Below, in pieces: positions 1 through 8,596 of a stretch of 64,000 bases of DNA (the stretch's first letter is position 1; every line of letters begins with the position of its first letter). Both the position numbers and the translations under genes were made by a program. The notes below the pieces were generated by a model, which was not told where the DNA came from, ran no database searches, and saw only the letters and a program-made list of their open reading frames with translations. The stretch lies in the NCBI GenBank assembly GCA_964503085.1, contig CAZCYQ010000006.1:1-64000 (forward strand), written 5' to 3'. This DNA comes from Bin80 sp964503085 (lineage in GTDB: Bacteria; Bacteroidota; Rhodothermia; Rhodothermales; Bin80).

Positions 1-1729
1 CCTGATATCCGTTAGAACCAACACTGAAGCCTTGTTCGCCGTAATCACCAACCCGGTATGAATCCTCGTCACCTGGGAATGTGCTGAATTCCTCACGGCG
101 CCATTCAACGCCCACGGCGACATTTAGCGGCGTGGCAAAAGCATCAATGTCCACGGGCATGGACCCGCTTGCAGAAACTGTCATCTCTGTCTGCTCATAG
201 CCCCTGGGATCAAACGACGTGGGGCTATCTGGACCCATTGAGGCATTGACCGTGTTGTAGATGAAATAGTCTATGTCGCTGTTGCCATACCCGAAGCTGA
301 GATCCCAACGAAAACCATCATCCGCTCCTCCGCTGATGCCTGCGGTCCCGCTTAAATCGTAAATATTGGCTCCGAAGCGTGGAGTGAAACCACCGGGGAA
401 ATCCTGGTTAAACAGGTAGCACTGCCCACTGTACTGGGATATAAAACTCTGCACAGCGCTGAAATCAGAATCCAGACCGGGCACTACATCGCTGCATACT
501 ATATCATCATTTTCGTTCAGGTCAGCTACGGCCCGAACGGCACTGTCGCCAGAGCCGAAACGAAACACGCTGGATCTCGCACTGCCGGTCCCTGGAGCCC
601 GAAAATAAAAGCCCCCTTCGGATTCCCGCTGTCCATAACCACCAAACGCATAAATGCGCATGTTACTGCCGACATCAATGCCCGCGTTCAGGAATCCGAC
701 CATGGAGTTGCTAACATCCGGGCTTCCCCAGATCTGTGCAGGTGGGTCATCTCTGCCGAATTCTGGTGTATTTGTTGAGCCACCTGGATAGCCCCTCTCT
801 AGGAGAAGCCCTTCATCACGCCTTAGGCCACTCCTGACTGTCGGGTCTGCGTCGCGGAATTCAAAGCTGAGGTTTAAGAAACCATTACTTGTCAATGGAA
901 GTCCCACATTGGCAGCTGCCAGAAAATTAGTCCCATCTCCTTCACTGTACTGTCCTCCCTGCATCCGTACATGAACTCCGCTGGAGTTCTCGCGCAACTG
1001 CATGTTAAACACGCCAGCAACCGCATCCGCGCCGTACTGCGCAGTCGCACCATCCCGAAGCACCTCAACCCGTCCCAGGGCAATGCTCGGGATCATATTC
1101 ATATCCGCGCCCTGAGAACCCGTGTTGAGTGAGCTAGCAAGAAGCGCCATTGACGCCGACCGGTGGCGTCGCTTACCATTGACCAGCACAACAACATTAT
1201 CGGGAGAGAGCCCCCGAAGAGTAATTGGCCTGACCAGCGTAGCCTCATCATCTATTCCATAGCGCTGCACGTTATAGGAGGGTACCTGAGTACGAAGTAT
1301 GTCATCAATATCCGAACTTGCATTTGCAGCCAAGTCGCGCGGTCCAAATACATCAACCGGTACGGCGGAATCCTTGACAAGTCTGGGCAAACGCCGTGAT
1401 CCAACGACTACAACCTCCTCTAGTCCCAGGATACTCACGAAAAGGCGTACATCCAACTCAGCCATTCCATCCGTAATCAGGTGTTCCTGAGTACTATATC
1501 CTACAAAGCGGAATACCAGCGTATTCCCGACCTCTGGAACTGAAAGCGAATATTCACCATCCGCATTGGTGGTAGTGCCGATAAGCGTACCCTTTACGTT
1601 TATCTGCACACCGGGAAAGGGTTGCTCTGTCTCAGCATCCGTCACTGTACCCTGCACTTGGACCTGTGCTACGGCCACCTGCAGGGACAAAAAGGTTAGA
1701 GCACAAAAAATCGTAAAAATGTGTTTCAT
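1..1729 (-). CDS. TonB-dependent receptor (SusC/RagA-like), partial
   Basis: The reading frame starts at the ATG complementary to 1727-1729 and stays open to the left edge, so about 576 N-terminal residues are seen and the C-terminus is missing. The protein begins with a Sec signal peptide ending in VAVAQ. A carboxypeptidase-like regulatory domain follows (residues about 22-105, with the GTVTDAET and TTTNADGEYSLSVP features). The plug domain comes next, with RPITLRGLSPDNVVVLVNGKR and VEVLRDGATAQYGADAVAGV, both typical of TonB-dependent outer-membrane receptors. The rest reads as barrel strands rich in Gly and aromatic residues. The family imports large ligands across the outer membrane using TonB energy; the substrate cannot be told. 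No SusD partner lies upstream within the window; one could lie beyond the left edge. Confidence 0.93.
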   Translation of the reverse strand, partial: MKHIFTIFCALTFLSLQVAVAQVQVQGTVTDAETEQPFPGVQINVKGTLIGTTTNADGEYSLSVPEVGNTLVFRFVGYSTQEHLITDGMAELDVRLFVSILGLEEVVVVGSRRLPRLVKDSAVPVDVFGPRDLAANASSDIDDILRTQVPSYNVQRYGIDDEATLVRPITLRGLSPDNVVVLVNGKRRHRSASMALLASSLNTGSQGADMNMIPSIALGRVEVLRDGATAQYGADAVAGVFNMQLRENSSGVHVRMQGGQYSEGDGTNFLAAANVGLPLTSNGFLNLSFEFRDADPTVRSGLRRDEGLLLERGYPGGSTNTPEFGRDDPPAQIWGSPDVSNSMVGFLNAGIDVGSNMRIYAFGGYGQRESEGGFYFRAPGTGSARSSVFRFGSGDSAVRAVADLNENDDIVCSDVVPGLDSDFSAVQSFISQYSGQCYLFNQDFPGGFTPRFGANIYDLSGTAGISGGADDGFRWDLSFGYGNSDIDYFIYNTVNASMGPDSPTSFDPRGYEQTEMTVSASGSMPVDIDAFATPLNVAVGVEWRREEFSTFPGDEDSYRVGDYGEQGFSVGSNGYQ

Positions 1730-2029
1730 CTGAAGTGCTAGTCTGATTCTAGGGAAACCACGGGGGCAATTTACCGAACAGTAAATTAACTTTCAAGCCC
1801 ATTTGACATTGCAATAAGAAGATCCGTCGTTTTTGCAACTCAGATCTCACTGCCCGGCGTCATACAGGATCGACTGAATATTGTTTCTAACTGAGCGCCA
1901 GAACAACTTCCCGACGCCGTGTTTCATCGAATAAGATTTAGACCGATCATCATTTAGATCGGGCCTCAATGCTAACGCCAGAAAGATACAAAACCGTGCG
2001 GACTTCTACTGACATGGCTACTCGGCGCA
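1730..2029. other. Intergenic region before the TonB receptor
   Basis: No gene is seen. It holds two short inverted repeats: ATTTAC-6 nt-GTAAAT at 1769-1786, about 40 bases upstream of the receptor start, which could be an operator, and CCGATC-8 nt-GATCGG at 1943-1962, downstream of the AlbA_2 gene. Confidence 0.6.
1943..1962 (-). terminator. Weak hairpin after the AlbA_2 gene
   Basis: Six-base-pair perfect stem CCGATC/GATCGG with an eight-base loop, about 70 bases beyond the stop of the leftward AlbA_2 gene. There is no clear U-tract, so a role as terminator is only possible. Confidence 0.2.
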
Positions 2030-2683
2030 CTACTGGAGCAACGCAGCACCAGCGGTAAAATAATCGTCTTCTAGATCAATATGGTGAACAAGAATCTTCG
2101 CCCGAGTCATTCTCACGATAATCCGAGATGCTCTGCCTGGATGAATTTTTGCATATTTGGCAAACCCGTAAACAGTTACTCTGCCCTTCTGCTCAAGCTG
2201 TTTCAACAAAAGTTGTTCCTTTGCTCCAAGCTTGATCAGCACGTTTTCCGAATCGGGTAAACTGTACATCAATTTACGTGCTTCTCGACTGGCCTCAATG
2301 CACATGTCTTCAAATCTGACAAAGACGCACCTGTCCTGACTGCAAGGATTTAGTACATAATGGGGACGCATCGGACTGGCAGAGGTCTTTACTATTACTA
2401 CTGTCCGGGTCCGACTTACCCTCACACGCTCAAGTTCGACAGCAACCTCCGGAAAACAGTACTGCTTAAGCGCACTGTTAAGGGCATAAACCTCTTCTTC
2501 TGGATCCTTGACCCCTCTGATCCTCCCGTCATCAGCAATACCTATAAGCAGGTACCCCCCACTTGTGTTTGCCAAAGCAGTCAACTCGCGCACCACCCGC
2601 TCAGGCTCCGGCAGACGATGTTTGAATTCAAGTCGCAAGCCTTCGCCTTGTGCCACTAGTTGCTTCAAGTCGCCCCTGCTCAT
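2030..2683 (-). CDS. AlbA_2 (Schlafen-type) domain protein
   Basis: 217 residues. The N-terminal part (about 12-130) matches the Schlafen AlbA_2 domain: EGLRLEFKHRL near the start, then ELTALANTSGGYLLIGIADDGRIRG, then the region ending in VFVRFEDMCIEA. This domain occurs in putative transcriptional regulators and nucleic-acid-binding proteins, usually as E-F-K plus a Gly-rich loop. The C-terminal part (about 150-205) looks like a winged-helix segment (LLLKQLEQKGRVTVYGFAKYAK...), which would fit DNA binding. It is the last gene of the leftward series after gpsA, with a 156-base gap, so it may have its own transcript. The role is unknown; a regulator is an inference from the two domains. Confidence 0.75.
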   Translation of the reverse strand: MSRGDLKQLVAQGEGLRLEFKHRLPEPERVVRELTALANTSGGYLLIGIADDGRIRGVKDPEEEVYALNSALKQYCFPEVAVELERVRVSRTRTVVIVKTSASPMRPHYVLNPCSQDRCVFVRFEDMCIEASREARKLMYSLPDSENVLIKLGAKEQLLLKQLEQKGRVTVYGFAKYAKIHPGRASRIIVRMTRAKILVHHIDLEDDYFTAGAALLQ

Positions 2684-2839
2684 GGTACTTGTTAATCCTT
2701 GGGTGTGCTTACTGTGCGCATCAGCCCGGGAAAAACCCCTTGCCTGTGTTTTCGAGGAATATCCACATCAAACAGGCACCGCCAGTTTAACTATGGAGCC
2801 TACATCATCAAATGCGTCCGTACTTTCCCTACCCAGCAC

Positions 2840-3859
2840 CTATACCAACAGAAACTCTTCCTGTTTTGCTGAACGTGTCATCAGCTCCCGCACTGCATCT
2901 GCCGGCTGTTTCCCCCCAAAAAGAATGGCGTAAACAGCCTCGGTGATCGGCATTTCTATACCGAGACGTCTGGCCATGTGGAATACAGCTTTCGTTGTTC
3001 GTACTCCTTCCGCAACCATACTAGTTGATGTCGTGATCTCATCAAGTGTTGCTCCACGTCCAATTGCTTCTCCCAAACGGCGGTTACGGCTGTGCCGGCT
3101 CGTGCAGGTCACGACAAGGTCCCCTAATCCGGTCAGTCCTGTGAAAGTCTGTGGTCTGGCCCCAAGCTCACTACCCAGCCGTTGGATTTCGACAATCCCT
3201 CGGGTAATCAGTGCGGCCCTAGCGTTATCCCCGTAACCCACGCCGTCACTAATGCCAGAGGCAATGGCCATAATATTCTTTACGCTTCCGCCAATCTCTA
3301 CGCCCCGCACATCGTCATTAACATAAACGCGGAGGCGCTCAGTCATAAAGATTGCGCGCACGGCTTCGGCCTTATCCAGATTAGTTGCCGCAGCCACCAG
3401 GGCCGTCGGTTGTCCTGCCGCGACCTCTTCGGCGTGACTGGGACCGTACAGCGCAACGAGATCACTCTTGAGGACCGGTGGCGTGAGCACATCCGCAAGT
3501 ACAGCAGTCGTAGTCAGTTCGGTCTTGTTCTCAATCCCTTTGGCAACCGAAATCACCGTTTTTCCTTTGTCACAATACTCCTGTAAATCTTTAGCTAACG
3601 TACGCACAGCGTGGGACGGTGTCGCTATCACCCAAAGATCGGACTCCCGCGCAGCTACCTCCAGGTTGTCGGTGATAGTCACCGAGTCGGGGATGACAGC
3701 TTCGGAAAGATACCTTGGATTGCGACGCTCCCGAACTATGGTCTTTGCTACATCTGACCGCCGAGCCCAGAGTGCAACCGAATGCCCACGCCCAGCCAGA
3801 CTGATCGAAAGTGCAGTACCCCAGCTGCCCGCGCCAAAAACTGATATCCTGGACGACAT
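2840..3859 (-). CDS. gpsA: NAD(P)H-dependent glycerol-3-phosphate dehydrogenase
   Basis: Reduces dihydroxyacetone phosphate to sn-glycerol 3-phosphate, the backbone of phospholipids, in the cytoplasm. The N-terminal Rossmann motif is VFGAGSWGTALS, followed by LWARRS and a long substrate domain with YGPSHAEEVA and the catalytic Lys in IGGSVKNIMAIA. TGLGDLVVTCTSRHSRNRR is the typical C-terminal domain signature. I chose the ATG at 3859 (339 residues), because the longer frame from 3895 adds 12 residues that precede the conserved start and would overlap plsY; from 3859 the gap to plsY is 16 bases. Placed directly after plsY, which uses its product, so the two form a lipid-precursor pair. Confidence 0.95.
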   Translation of the reverse strand: MSSRISVFGAGSWGTALSISLAGRGHSVALWARRSDVAKTIVRERRNPRYLSEAVIPDSVTITDNLEVAARESDLWVIATPSHAVRTLAKDLQEYCDKGKTVISVAKGIENKTELTTTAVLADVLTPPVLKSDLVALYGPSHAEEVAAGQPTALVAAATNLDKAEAVRAIFMTERLRVYVNDDVRGVEIGGSVKNIMAIASGISDGVGYGDNARAALITRGIVEIQRLGSELGARPQTFTGLTGLGDLVVTCTSRHSRNRRLGEAIGRGATLDEITTSTSMVAEGVRTTKAVFHMARRLGIEMPITEAVYAILFGGKQPADAVRELMTRSAKQEEFLLV

Positions 3860-3875
3860 GTGTCTCAGCGATGTG

Positions 3876-4559
3876 CTAAAGCTCACCACGTCCACGCATA
3901 CCGTGCGCCAAACGAAATTTCTGGACCTTGTTTTCTGTGCCGGCTATTAATCGTTGAATATTGCTGCGGTGCGCATAAAGAATGGCCAGCGCAAATATGC
4001 TCCCAAAAAGCAATAGACTCCGATCCAGCGCTTCAATATCAAAAACAAACATCCGTATCGCAATCGTGGCCGGAAACATTATAGCTGCGACGATACTGGC
4101 AAGTGAAACATACCTGGAACTGAACAACACCAATGCAAAAACCCCGATAACGATCCACATGGTCTTAGGCGTGAGGGCAAATAGAACTCCCGCTGCAGTA
4201 TTAACGCCCTTTCCCCCTCGGAAACGAGCCCAGACCGGCAACATGTGTCCCACTATAGCTGCAATTCCAGCCAATAGGCGCACCACCGACTCTACCTGCC
4301 AAAAGGCGAATCCTGATGGTAATTCGTCAATACGAATCGAGGCAATAACTCCTGCAGCCAATAATCCCTTACCTAGATCCACAATGGTTGATAACACGCC
4401 AGCCTTCCATCCCAGCACCCGGAAAACATTGGTCGCTCCCGCATTAAGACTCCCGTGTTTACGTACATCAACACCATACAATAACTGTCCCATCCACACA
4501 CTACCGGGAATTGATCCAGCCAGGTAGCTCAAAAGCAGTATTACAGCAATAGAAGCCAT
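3876..4559 (-). CDS. plsY: Glycerol-3-phosphate acyltransferase PlsY
   Basis: Integral membrane enzyme that moves the acyl chain from acyl-phosphate to glycerol 3-phosphate, giving lysophosphatidic acid. 227 residues, close to the family length. Motifs seen in order: SYLAGSIPGSVWMGQ at the N-terminus, GSLNAGATNVFRVLGWKAG, VDLGKGLLA, and GGKGVNTAAGVL. Five or more hydrophobic segments are visible. The C-terminal tail is basic. It sits 66 bases after purM and 16 bases before gpsA, which supplies its substrate. Confidence 0.95.
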   Translation of the reverse strand: MASIAVILLLSYLAGSIPGSVWMGQLLYGVDVRKHGSLNAGATNVFRVLGWKAGVLSTIVDLGKGLLAAGVIASIRIDELPSGFAFWQVESVVRLLAGIAAIVGHMLPVWARFRGGKGVNTAAGVLFALTPKTMWIVIGVFALVLFSSRYVSLASIVAAIMFPATIAIRMFVFDIEALDRSLLLFGSIFALAILYAHRSNIQRLIAGTENKVQKFRLAHGMRGRGEL

Positions 4560-4625
4560 GGGGCAAATGTCTGATAGTGATGAATATCGCCGCGGTAACT
4601 ATAACCCAGCGAAGCGGTTTCCAGA

Positions 4626-5624
4626 CTAGTATACCGAACCAATAGCAATGGGGTTTTCATTGTGCATTGCGGCAATTCGAAGTATGTCCTGTTCTGCTGA
4701 GGGCGGTGCGACAACCACCAGCCCGATACCTAGGTTAAAAGTAGCCCGCATATCCTCTTCCGGCACTACGCCATGTTCCTGGATAAGATTGAAAATCGGT
4801 GGGCGGTCCCATTTATCATATTTCACCCGCATACGAAGTCCTTTAGGAATAACACGCTGCGTATTACCTTCAATCCCCCCTCCGGTAACATGAGCAAAGG
4901 CATGCACATGTTCTTTGAGGTCGCGAATCAATGGTAGATAGCACTTGTGTACGCGTAATAATGCCTCTTCGATCGTGTCGCCTCCTAATTGTTCGAACTT
5001 CTGTCCGGGAAGGAATCCCGAAAGGCTACCAAGTAGAACCCTGCGAGCGAGCGAATAACCATTTGTATGCAGTCCCGTAGAGGCAATCCCCCAGAGTGTG
5101 TCTCCCCTTTGTACACTGCTTCCATCAATGATCCCCTTCCGATCAACAACCCCGATAATAGTGCCCGCCAGATCGTAATCCCCGTGAATATAAAGATCCG
5201 GCATTTCGGCAGTTTCTCCACCAATCAGCGCGATTCCCGCATTCCTGCACGCCCGTACCAGACCTGCCATTATCGCCTCTATGACATCAAATGTCAATTT
5301 GCCTGTTGCAAAATAGTCGAGAAAAAACAAGGGTTCAGCCCCACACACTGCAATATCGTTAATACAGTGGTTAACCAGATCTTCGCCAACTGTATCGTGG
5401 ACCCCAGCAACCATGGCAACTTTGACCTTGGTGCCCACACCATCTATGGAAGATACCAGCGTAGGCTGCTCCCATCGAGAGTGATCAAGCTGGTAAAATG
5501 CACCGAATGCCCCAACGTCCCTGACTACACCAGGAGTGAATGTAGATTGGATCAGTGGCTTCAAGCGAGCAAACGCTTTATCCGCTGCGTTAATATCAAC
5601 ACCTGCTTCTTTATAGGTTGTCAT
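4626..5624 (-). CDS. purM: Phosphoribosylformylglycinamidine cyclo-ligase (AIR synthetase)
   Basis: Closes the imidazole ring in purine synthesis (FGAM + ATP to AIR). 332 residues, near the usual 340. Family features: YKEAGVDINAADKA at the start, SSIDGVGTKVKVA, the INDIAVCGAEPLFFLDY stretch, LIGGETAEMPDLY and HVTGGGIEGNTQRVIP. Its ATG overlaps the stop of the upstream prenyl-synthase-like gene in an ATGA, pointing to translational coupling. It stands apart from other pur genes, in an operon with thrB and thrC. Confidence 0.96.
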   Translation of the reverse strand: MTTYKEAGVDINAADKAFARLKPLIQSTFTPGVVRDVGAFGAFYQLDHSRWEQPTLVSSIDGVGTKVKVAMVAGVHDTVGEDLVNHCINDIAVCGAEPLFFLDYFATGKLTFDVIEAIMAGLVRACRNAGIALIGGETAEMPDLYIHGDYDLAGTIIGVVDRKGIIDGSSVQRGDTLWGIASTGLHTNGYSLARRVLLGSLSGFLPGQKFEQLGGDTIEEALLRVHKCYLPLIRDLKEHVHAFAHVTGGGIEGNTQRVIPKGLRMRVKYDKWDRPPIFNLIQEHGVVPEEDMRATFNLGIGLVVVAPPSAEQDILRIAAMHNENPIAIGSVY

Positions 5625-6325
5625 CGACCTGCCTTTCCAAAATAAACTTGCCAGTATATCTGCGCCCGATGTATAAAAGTAGGGTTAATCGGCCTAGACC
5701 AGACATTAAACCCGCGAGATTCGATATTGCCTAAGATATGCAACCCTCCGGTCCAATAAACCCTGAATCGCCGTCTACTCCAACCTTTGAGATCACTGTT
5801 TAGTGTTTTACATGACGCATATGCATCACGTGCACGTACTACCTGCTTCCATAGAATTGACCGGATAGCCGAATTTGGGGAACCCTGAATAAGATCTGCC
5901 GTGGTCACGTTTCCCTTTGCGAGAATATCGGCAGGAATGAAATATCTCCCTGCTTCAACATCCTCCTTGAGTAAACAGACTGATCGTGTAAGAAAGACTG
6001 CCCGCGCAAACTGTTTGATGGGAATCTCAATCCAATTAGACGTATAGCCTGCGAGTTTCGCCAGAAGCAATGCATGCGAACCTGCGGTGGCATCCATGTA
6101 GCTAAAAAGATCTTCTCCGGTTTCAATCGTCAGAGCACCCTGTTCAACCAGTTGCGCATCAACTAGATGAATTGGTAGATCGAATTTCTTGCACACGGCG
6201 TATGCTTCCTCCCGGAGCGCTGTCGGGGGAACCTCAATCTGTGCTGCTCGATGCCAGTCCCAAAGCACATAAGCTGCCTGCCGCAACTCCTCTCTCGGCC
6301 AATCTGAAGGAGGAAAAGGCGTCAT
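5621..6325 (-). CDS. Squalene/phytoene synthase-like protein, probably not catalytic
   Basis: 234 residues from the ATG at 6325, four bases after the thrC stop; a longer frame from 6379 would run into thrC. The fold family is suggested by AYVLWDWHRAA, then the helix with YMDATAGSHALLLAKLAGY (where true enzymes have Y..xVAGxVG), then CLLKEDVEAGRYFIPADIL (where enzymes have N.lRDxxxDxxxGRxYLP). The two Asp-rich motifs that bind diphosphate through magnesium are not present: the first is absent from the N-terminal part and the second reads LLKEDVEAG. A catalytic role in carotenoid or hopanoid synthesis is therefore unlikely, although the fold may be kept for binding. Eukaryotic NDUFAF6, a complex I assembly factor, is a known family member without catalysis. 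Coupled to thrC and purM. Family call moderate, function unknown. Confidence 0.7.
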   Translation of the reverse strand: MTPFPPSDWPREELRQAAYVLWDWHRAAQIEVPPTALREEAYAVCKKFDLPIHLVDAQLVEQGALTIETGEDLFSYMDATAGSHALLLAKLAGYTSNWIEIPIKQFARAVFLTRSVCLLKEDVEAGRYFIPADILAKGNVTTADLIQGSPNSAIRSILWKQVVRARDAYASCKTLNSDLKGWSRRRFRVYWTGGLHILGNIESRGFNVWSRPINPTFIHRAQIYWQVYFGKAGR

Positions 6326-6329
6326 TTGA

Positions 6330-7580
6330 TTAATCCCAAATATCCAGCTTTGAACGAAGAACGTGAGGATTTGCCTCAATTGATTGAACCCGGACGGGCA
6401 TGTCGCACAGTGAGGTTAACCCCGAAGACACCTCCGGTGTGCGTCCGAGCGCCCGCTCGATCGTATCGGGGAATTTTGCCGGATGAGCTGTAGACAGTAC
6501 GATGACTGGATCGGGAGCGTCCCGGGTTGCCGCAAGCGCAACGGCTGTATGCGGATCGGCTATGTAGCCCGTTTCTTCATAGACTCGCCGAATTGAATCC
6601 AGAGTCTCCCCATCAGACCATGAGCTGCCTCGAATCATCCGACGCATTCGATCATCCGACAGCATGAATTTGAGTCGTTCAAAATTGCTCGGCTTTCCAA
6701 CATCCATTGCATTGGACAGCGTCCGGATTGACGCACCGAAGACATCCTCTTCTCCTGCAAGATACCGCGGATACCCATCATTGGCGTTGTGAGCTGCAAT
6801 AAAGCTGCGCACGGGAAGACCGCAAAGGTGTGCCAGTACACCTGCTGTCAGATTACCCAGATTACCACACGGAACGCATACATCCGCAACCTTCCATCCA
6901 CCTGTGGCAAATGCCCAGTAGTAGTAGAGCATCTGAGGTAAAAGTCGACCAATATTTATCGAATTTGCTGCTGAAAGACGTCGGCGACCGGGCGAAACCA
7001 GGAGGGTTTTGACCATTGCCTGGCAATCATCAAAAGTCCCATCAACGGCGAACGCCCTCACACCTTCTCGTCGTGCAATAAGTTGCCGCTCTTGTATAGA
7101 GCTGACTTGACCCTTCGGGTAGAGCACGGCAACCCGGAGATTGGGGAGTCCACTGAATCCGTCGGCCACAGCACTGCCAGTATCACCAGAGGTGGCCACC
7201 AATATTGTCAAAGGCTCACCATCGACAAAGCGATTCATGAGACGTGCCATCGTACGCGCACCAAAATCCTTGAACGATAACGTTGGGCCGTGGAATAGCT
7301 CCAGTACCCAGACATTTCCTACTCGAACCAGTGGCACGGGAAAATTCAATGCGCCCCTGAGTATGGATTCAAGTTCAGCCCTTGGAATCTCATCCCCCAA
7401 CCACGGAGTCAGTACGTTAGTTGCCATCGTACCAAAATCCGTAATTCTTTCCCACGCGCTAGAATTTACCGTAGGAATATTTTGTGGGACATACAGTCCA
7501 CCGTCCGGCGCCAGGCCGCCCAGCAACGCTGTCGCAAAAGTGACCGTCTGTGTTTGTTCACGCGTACTCACATACCACAT
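6330..7580 (-). CDS. thrC: Threonine synthase
   Basis: PLP enzyme that turns O-phosphohomoserine into threonine. Starts at the ATG at 7580 (MWYVSTREQ), four bases after the thrB stop, giving 416 residues; a longer frame to 7709 overlaps thrB and carries no conserved sequence. Motifs: GLAPDGGLYVP near the N-terminus, the PLP lysine in LSFKDFGARTMA, LVATSGDTGSAVADGF, PKGQVSSIQERQL and NSINIGRLLPQ. The C-terminal part contains GYIADPHTAVALAA and VILSTAHPAKFPDTI, typical of the short bacterial type. Directly downstream of thrB, its pathway predecessor. Confidence 0.96.
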   Translation of the reverse strand: MWYVSTREQTQTVTFATALLGGLAPDGGLYVPQNIPTVNSSAWERITDFGTMATNVLTPWLGDEIPRAELESILRGALNFPVPLVRVGNVWVLELFHGPTLSFKDFGARTMARLMNRFVDGEPLTILVATSGDTGSAVADGFSGLPNLRVAVLYPKGQVSSIQERQLIARREGVRAFAVDGTFDDCQAMVKTLLVSPGRRRLSAANSINIGRLLPQMLYYYWAFATGGWKVADVCVPCGNLGNLTAGVLAHLCGLPVRSFIAAHNANDGYPRYLAGEEDVFGASIRTLSNAMDVGKPSNFERLKFMLSDDRMRRMIRGSSWSDGETLDSIRRVYEETGYIADPHTAVALAATRDAPDPVIVLSTAHPAKFPDTIERALGRTPEVSSGLTSLCDMPVRVQSIEANPHVLRSKLDIWD

Positions 7581-7584
7581 GCTC

Positions 7585-8514
7585 TTAACTGCACTGGCGA
7601 ACGCCGTGTATATCTGCTTCGGTGGCGATACCGCGAGCTCCCTCGCCCGCCGCCCGGACCATTGCGTCGCATACCTTCGAGACCGAGAAGGAATCCCTTG
7701 CGATTGCAAACATTGCCGGTCCCGAACCCGTCAGCGCTGCGCCATACGCACCAGCATCCATTGCTGCCTCTCGGACCGCTTGATAGCAGGGAACAAGACT
7801 TGCCCGCGCCGGCTCTACAACCCGATCACGCATCATATATGGCGAAACGGCCTCCCAGTCTCCCGTCATGAATGCATGCAACATGAACGCCAGATCGCTG
7901 GCATTGTGTACCGCTTCGATTCTTGGCACTGCTGAGGGCAGGATTGTCCTGGCGTCTGCGGTCAAGATTGAGCGTTTTGGCATTACGACTGCCAAATGTA
8001 AGGGGGTTGTAAGCCTAATACAGCGATAGTCCAGTGGCTTCGCGGGAGAAGTGAGTACTAGGCCTCCAAATAAAGAGGGCAACGCATTATCTCCGTGAAG
8101 CGTACCCCCGCTAGCCAATCGTTCCGCCTCTAGAACCGCGTGAGCCAGCTCCTCCTTACTGAACGGCGTTCCCAGTAGAAGATTCGCTGCCCAGGCACCC
8201 GCTGAGGCACTCGCTGCAGATCCACCGATCCCTGAACCTAACGGGATCCCTTTTTTTATGGATAGATGGAGACCCCGCTTATCGGCAGCCTTTGTCATCA
8301 CGAGGTGTGCCGCCCGACCTGCTGTATTATCGCTTGCCACTAAGGGAATGGGGGCAGATGACGTAATCGTGATCTCCGGCCCCGATGTAAATCGCGCTTC
8401 AATAATATCCCCAATCCCCTTGAGGCATAACCCCAATGTATCGAACCCCGGTCCTAGATTTGATAACGATGCAGGACCATAAACCCTTACGGATTGCTTA
8501 TCTGTGTTGCTCAA
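7585..8514 (-). CDS. thrB: Homoserine kinase
   Basis: GHMP-family kinase that phosphorylates homoserine, feeding thrC. 309 residues. The N-terminus is VYGPASLSNLGPGFDTLGLCL and the phosphate-binding loop reads GIPLGSGIGGSAASASAGA. ALTGSGPAMFAI is the typical C-terminal Gly-rich segment. The start codon is TTG (complement of 8512-8514); no better ATG fits the conserved beginning. There are 82 bases from the preceding DUF2064 gene, so a second promoter in front of thrB is possible. The homoserine dehydrogenase gene is not in the window. Confidence 0.95.
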   Translation of the reverse strand: MSNTDKQSVRVYGPASLSNLGPGFDTLGLCLKGIGDIIEARFTSGPEITITSSAPIPLVASDNTAGRAAHLVMTKAADKRGLHLSIKKGIPLGSGIGGSAASASAGAWAANLLLGTPFSKEELAHAVLEAERLASGGTLHGDNALPSLFGGLVLTSPAKPLDYRCIRLTTPLHLAVVMPKRSILTADARTILPSAVPRIEAVHNASDLAFMLHAFMTGDWEAVSPYMMRDRVVEPARASLVPCYQAVREAAMDAGAYGAALTGSGPAMFAIARDSFSVSKVCDAMVRAAGEGARGIATEADIHGVRQCS

Positions 8515-8596
8515 GAGCGTAAAAATCTGGTCAGCCTGTTTTACGCCTAAAACACTTTAATTGACCAATACCGAAGTGTCTCCCCCAATAAGGAGG

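Noticed and set aside
5621..6325. Naming the gene hpnC, hpnD or crtB
   Set aside because: The Asp-rich catalytic motifs are missing and no hopanoid or carotenoid gene is near.
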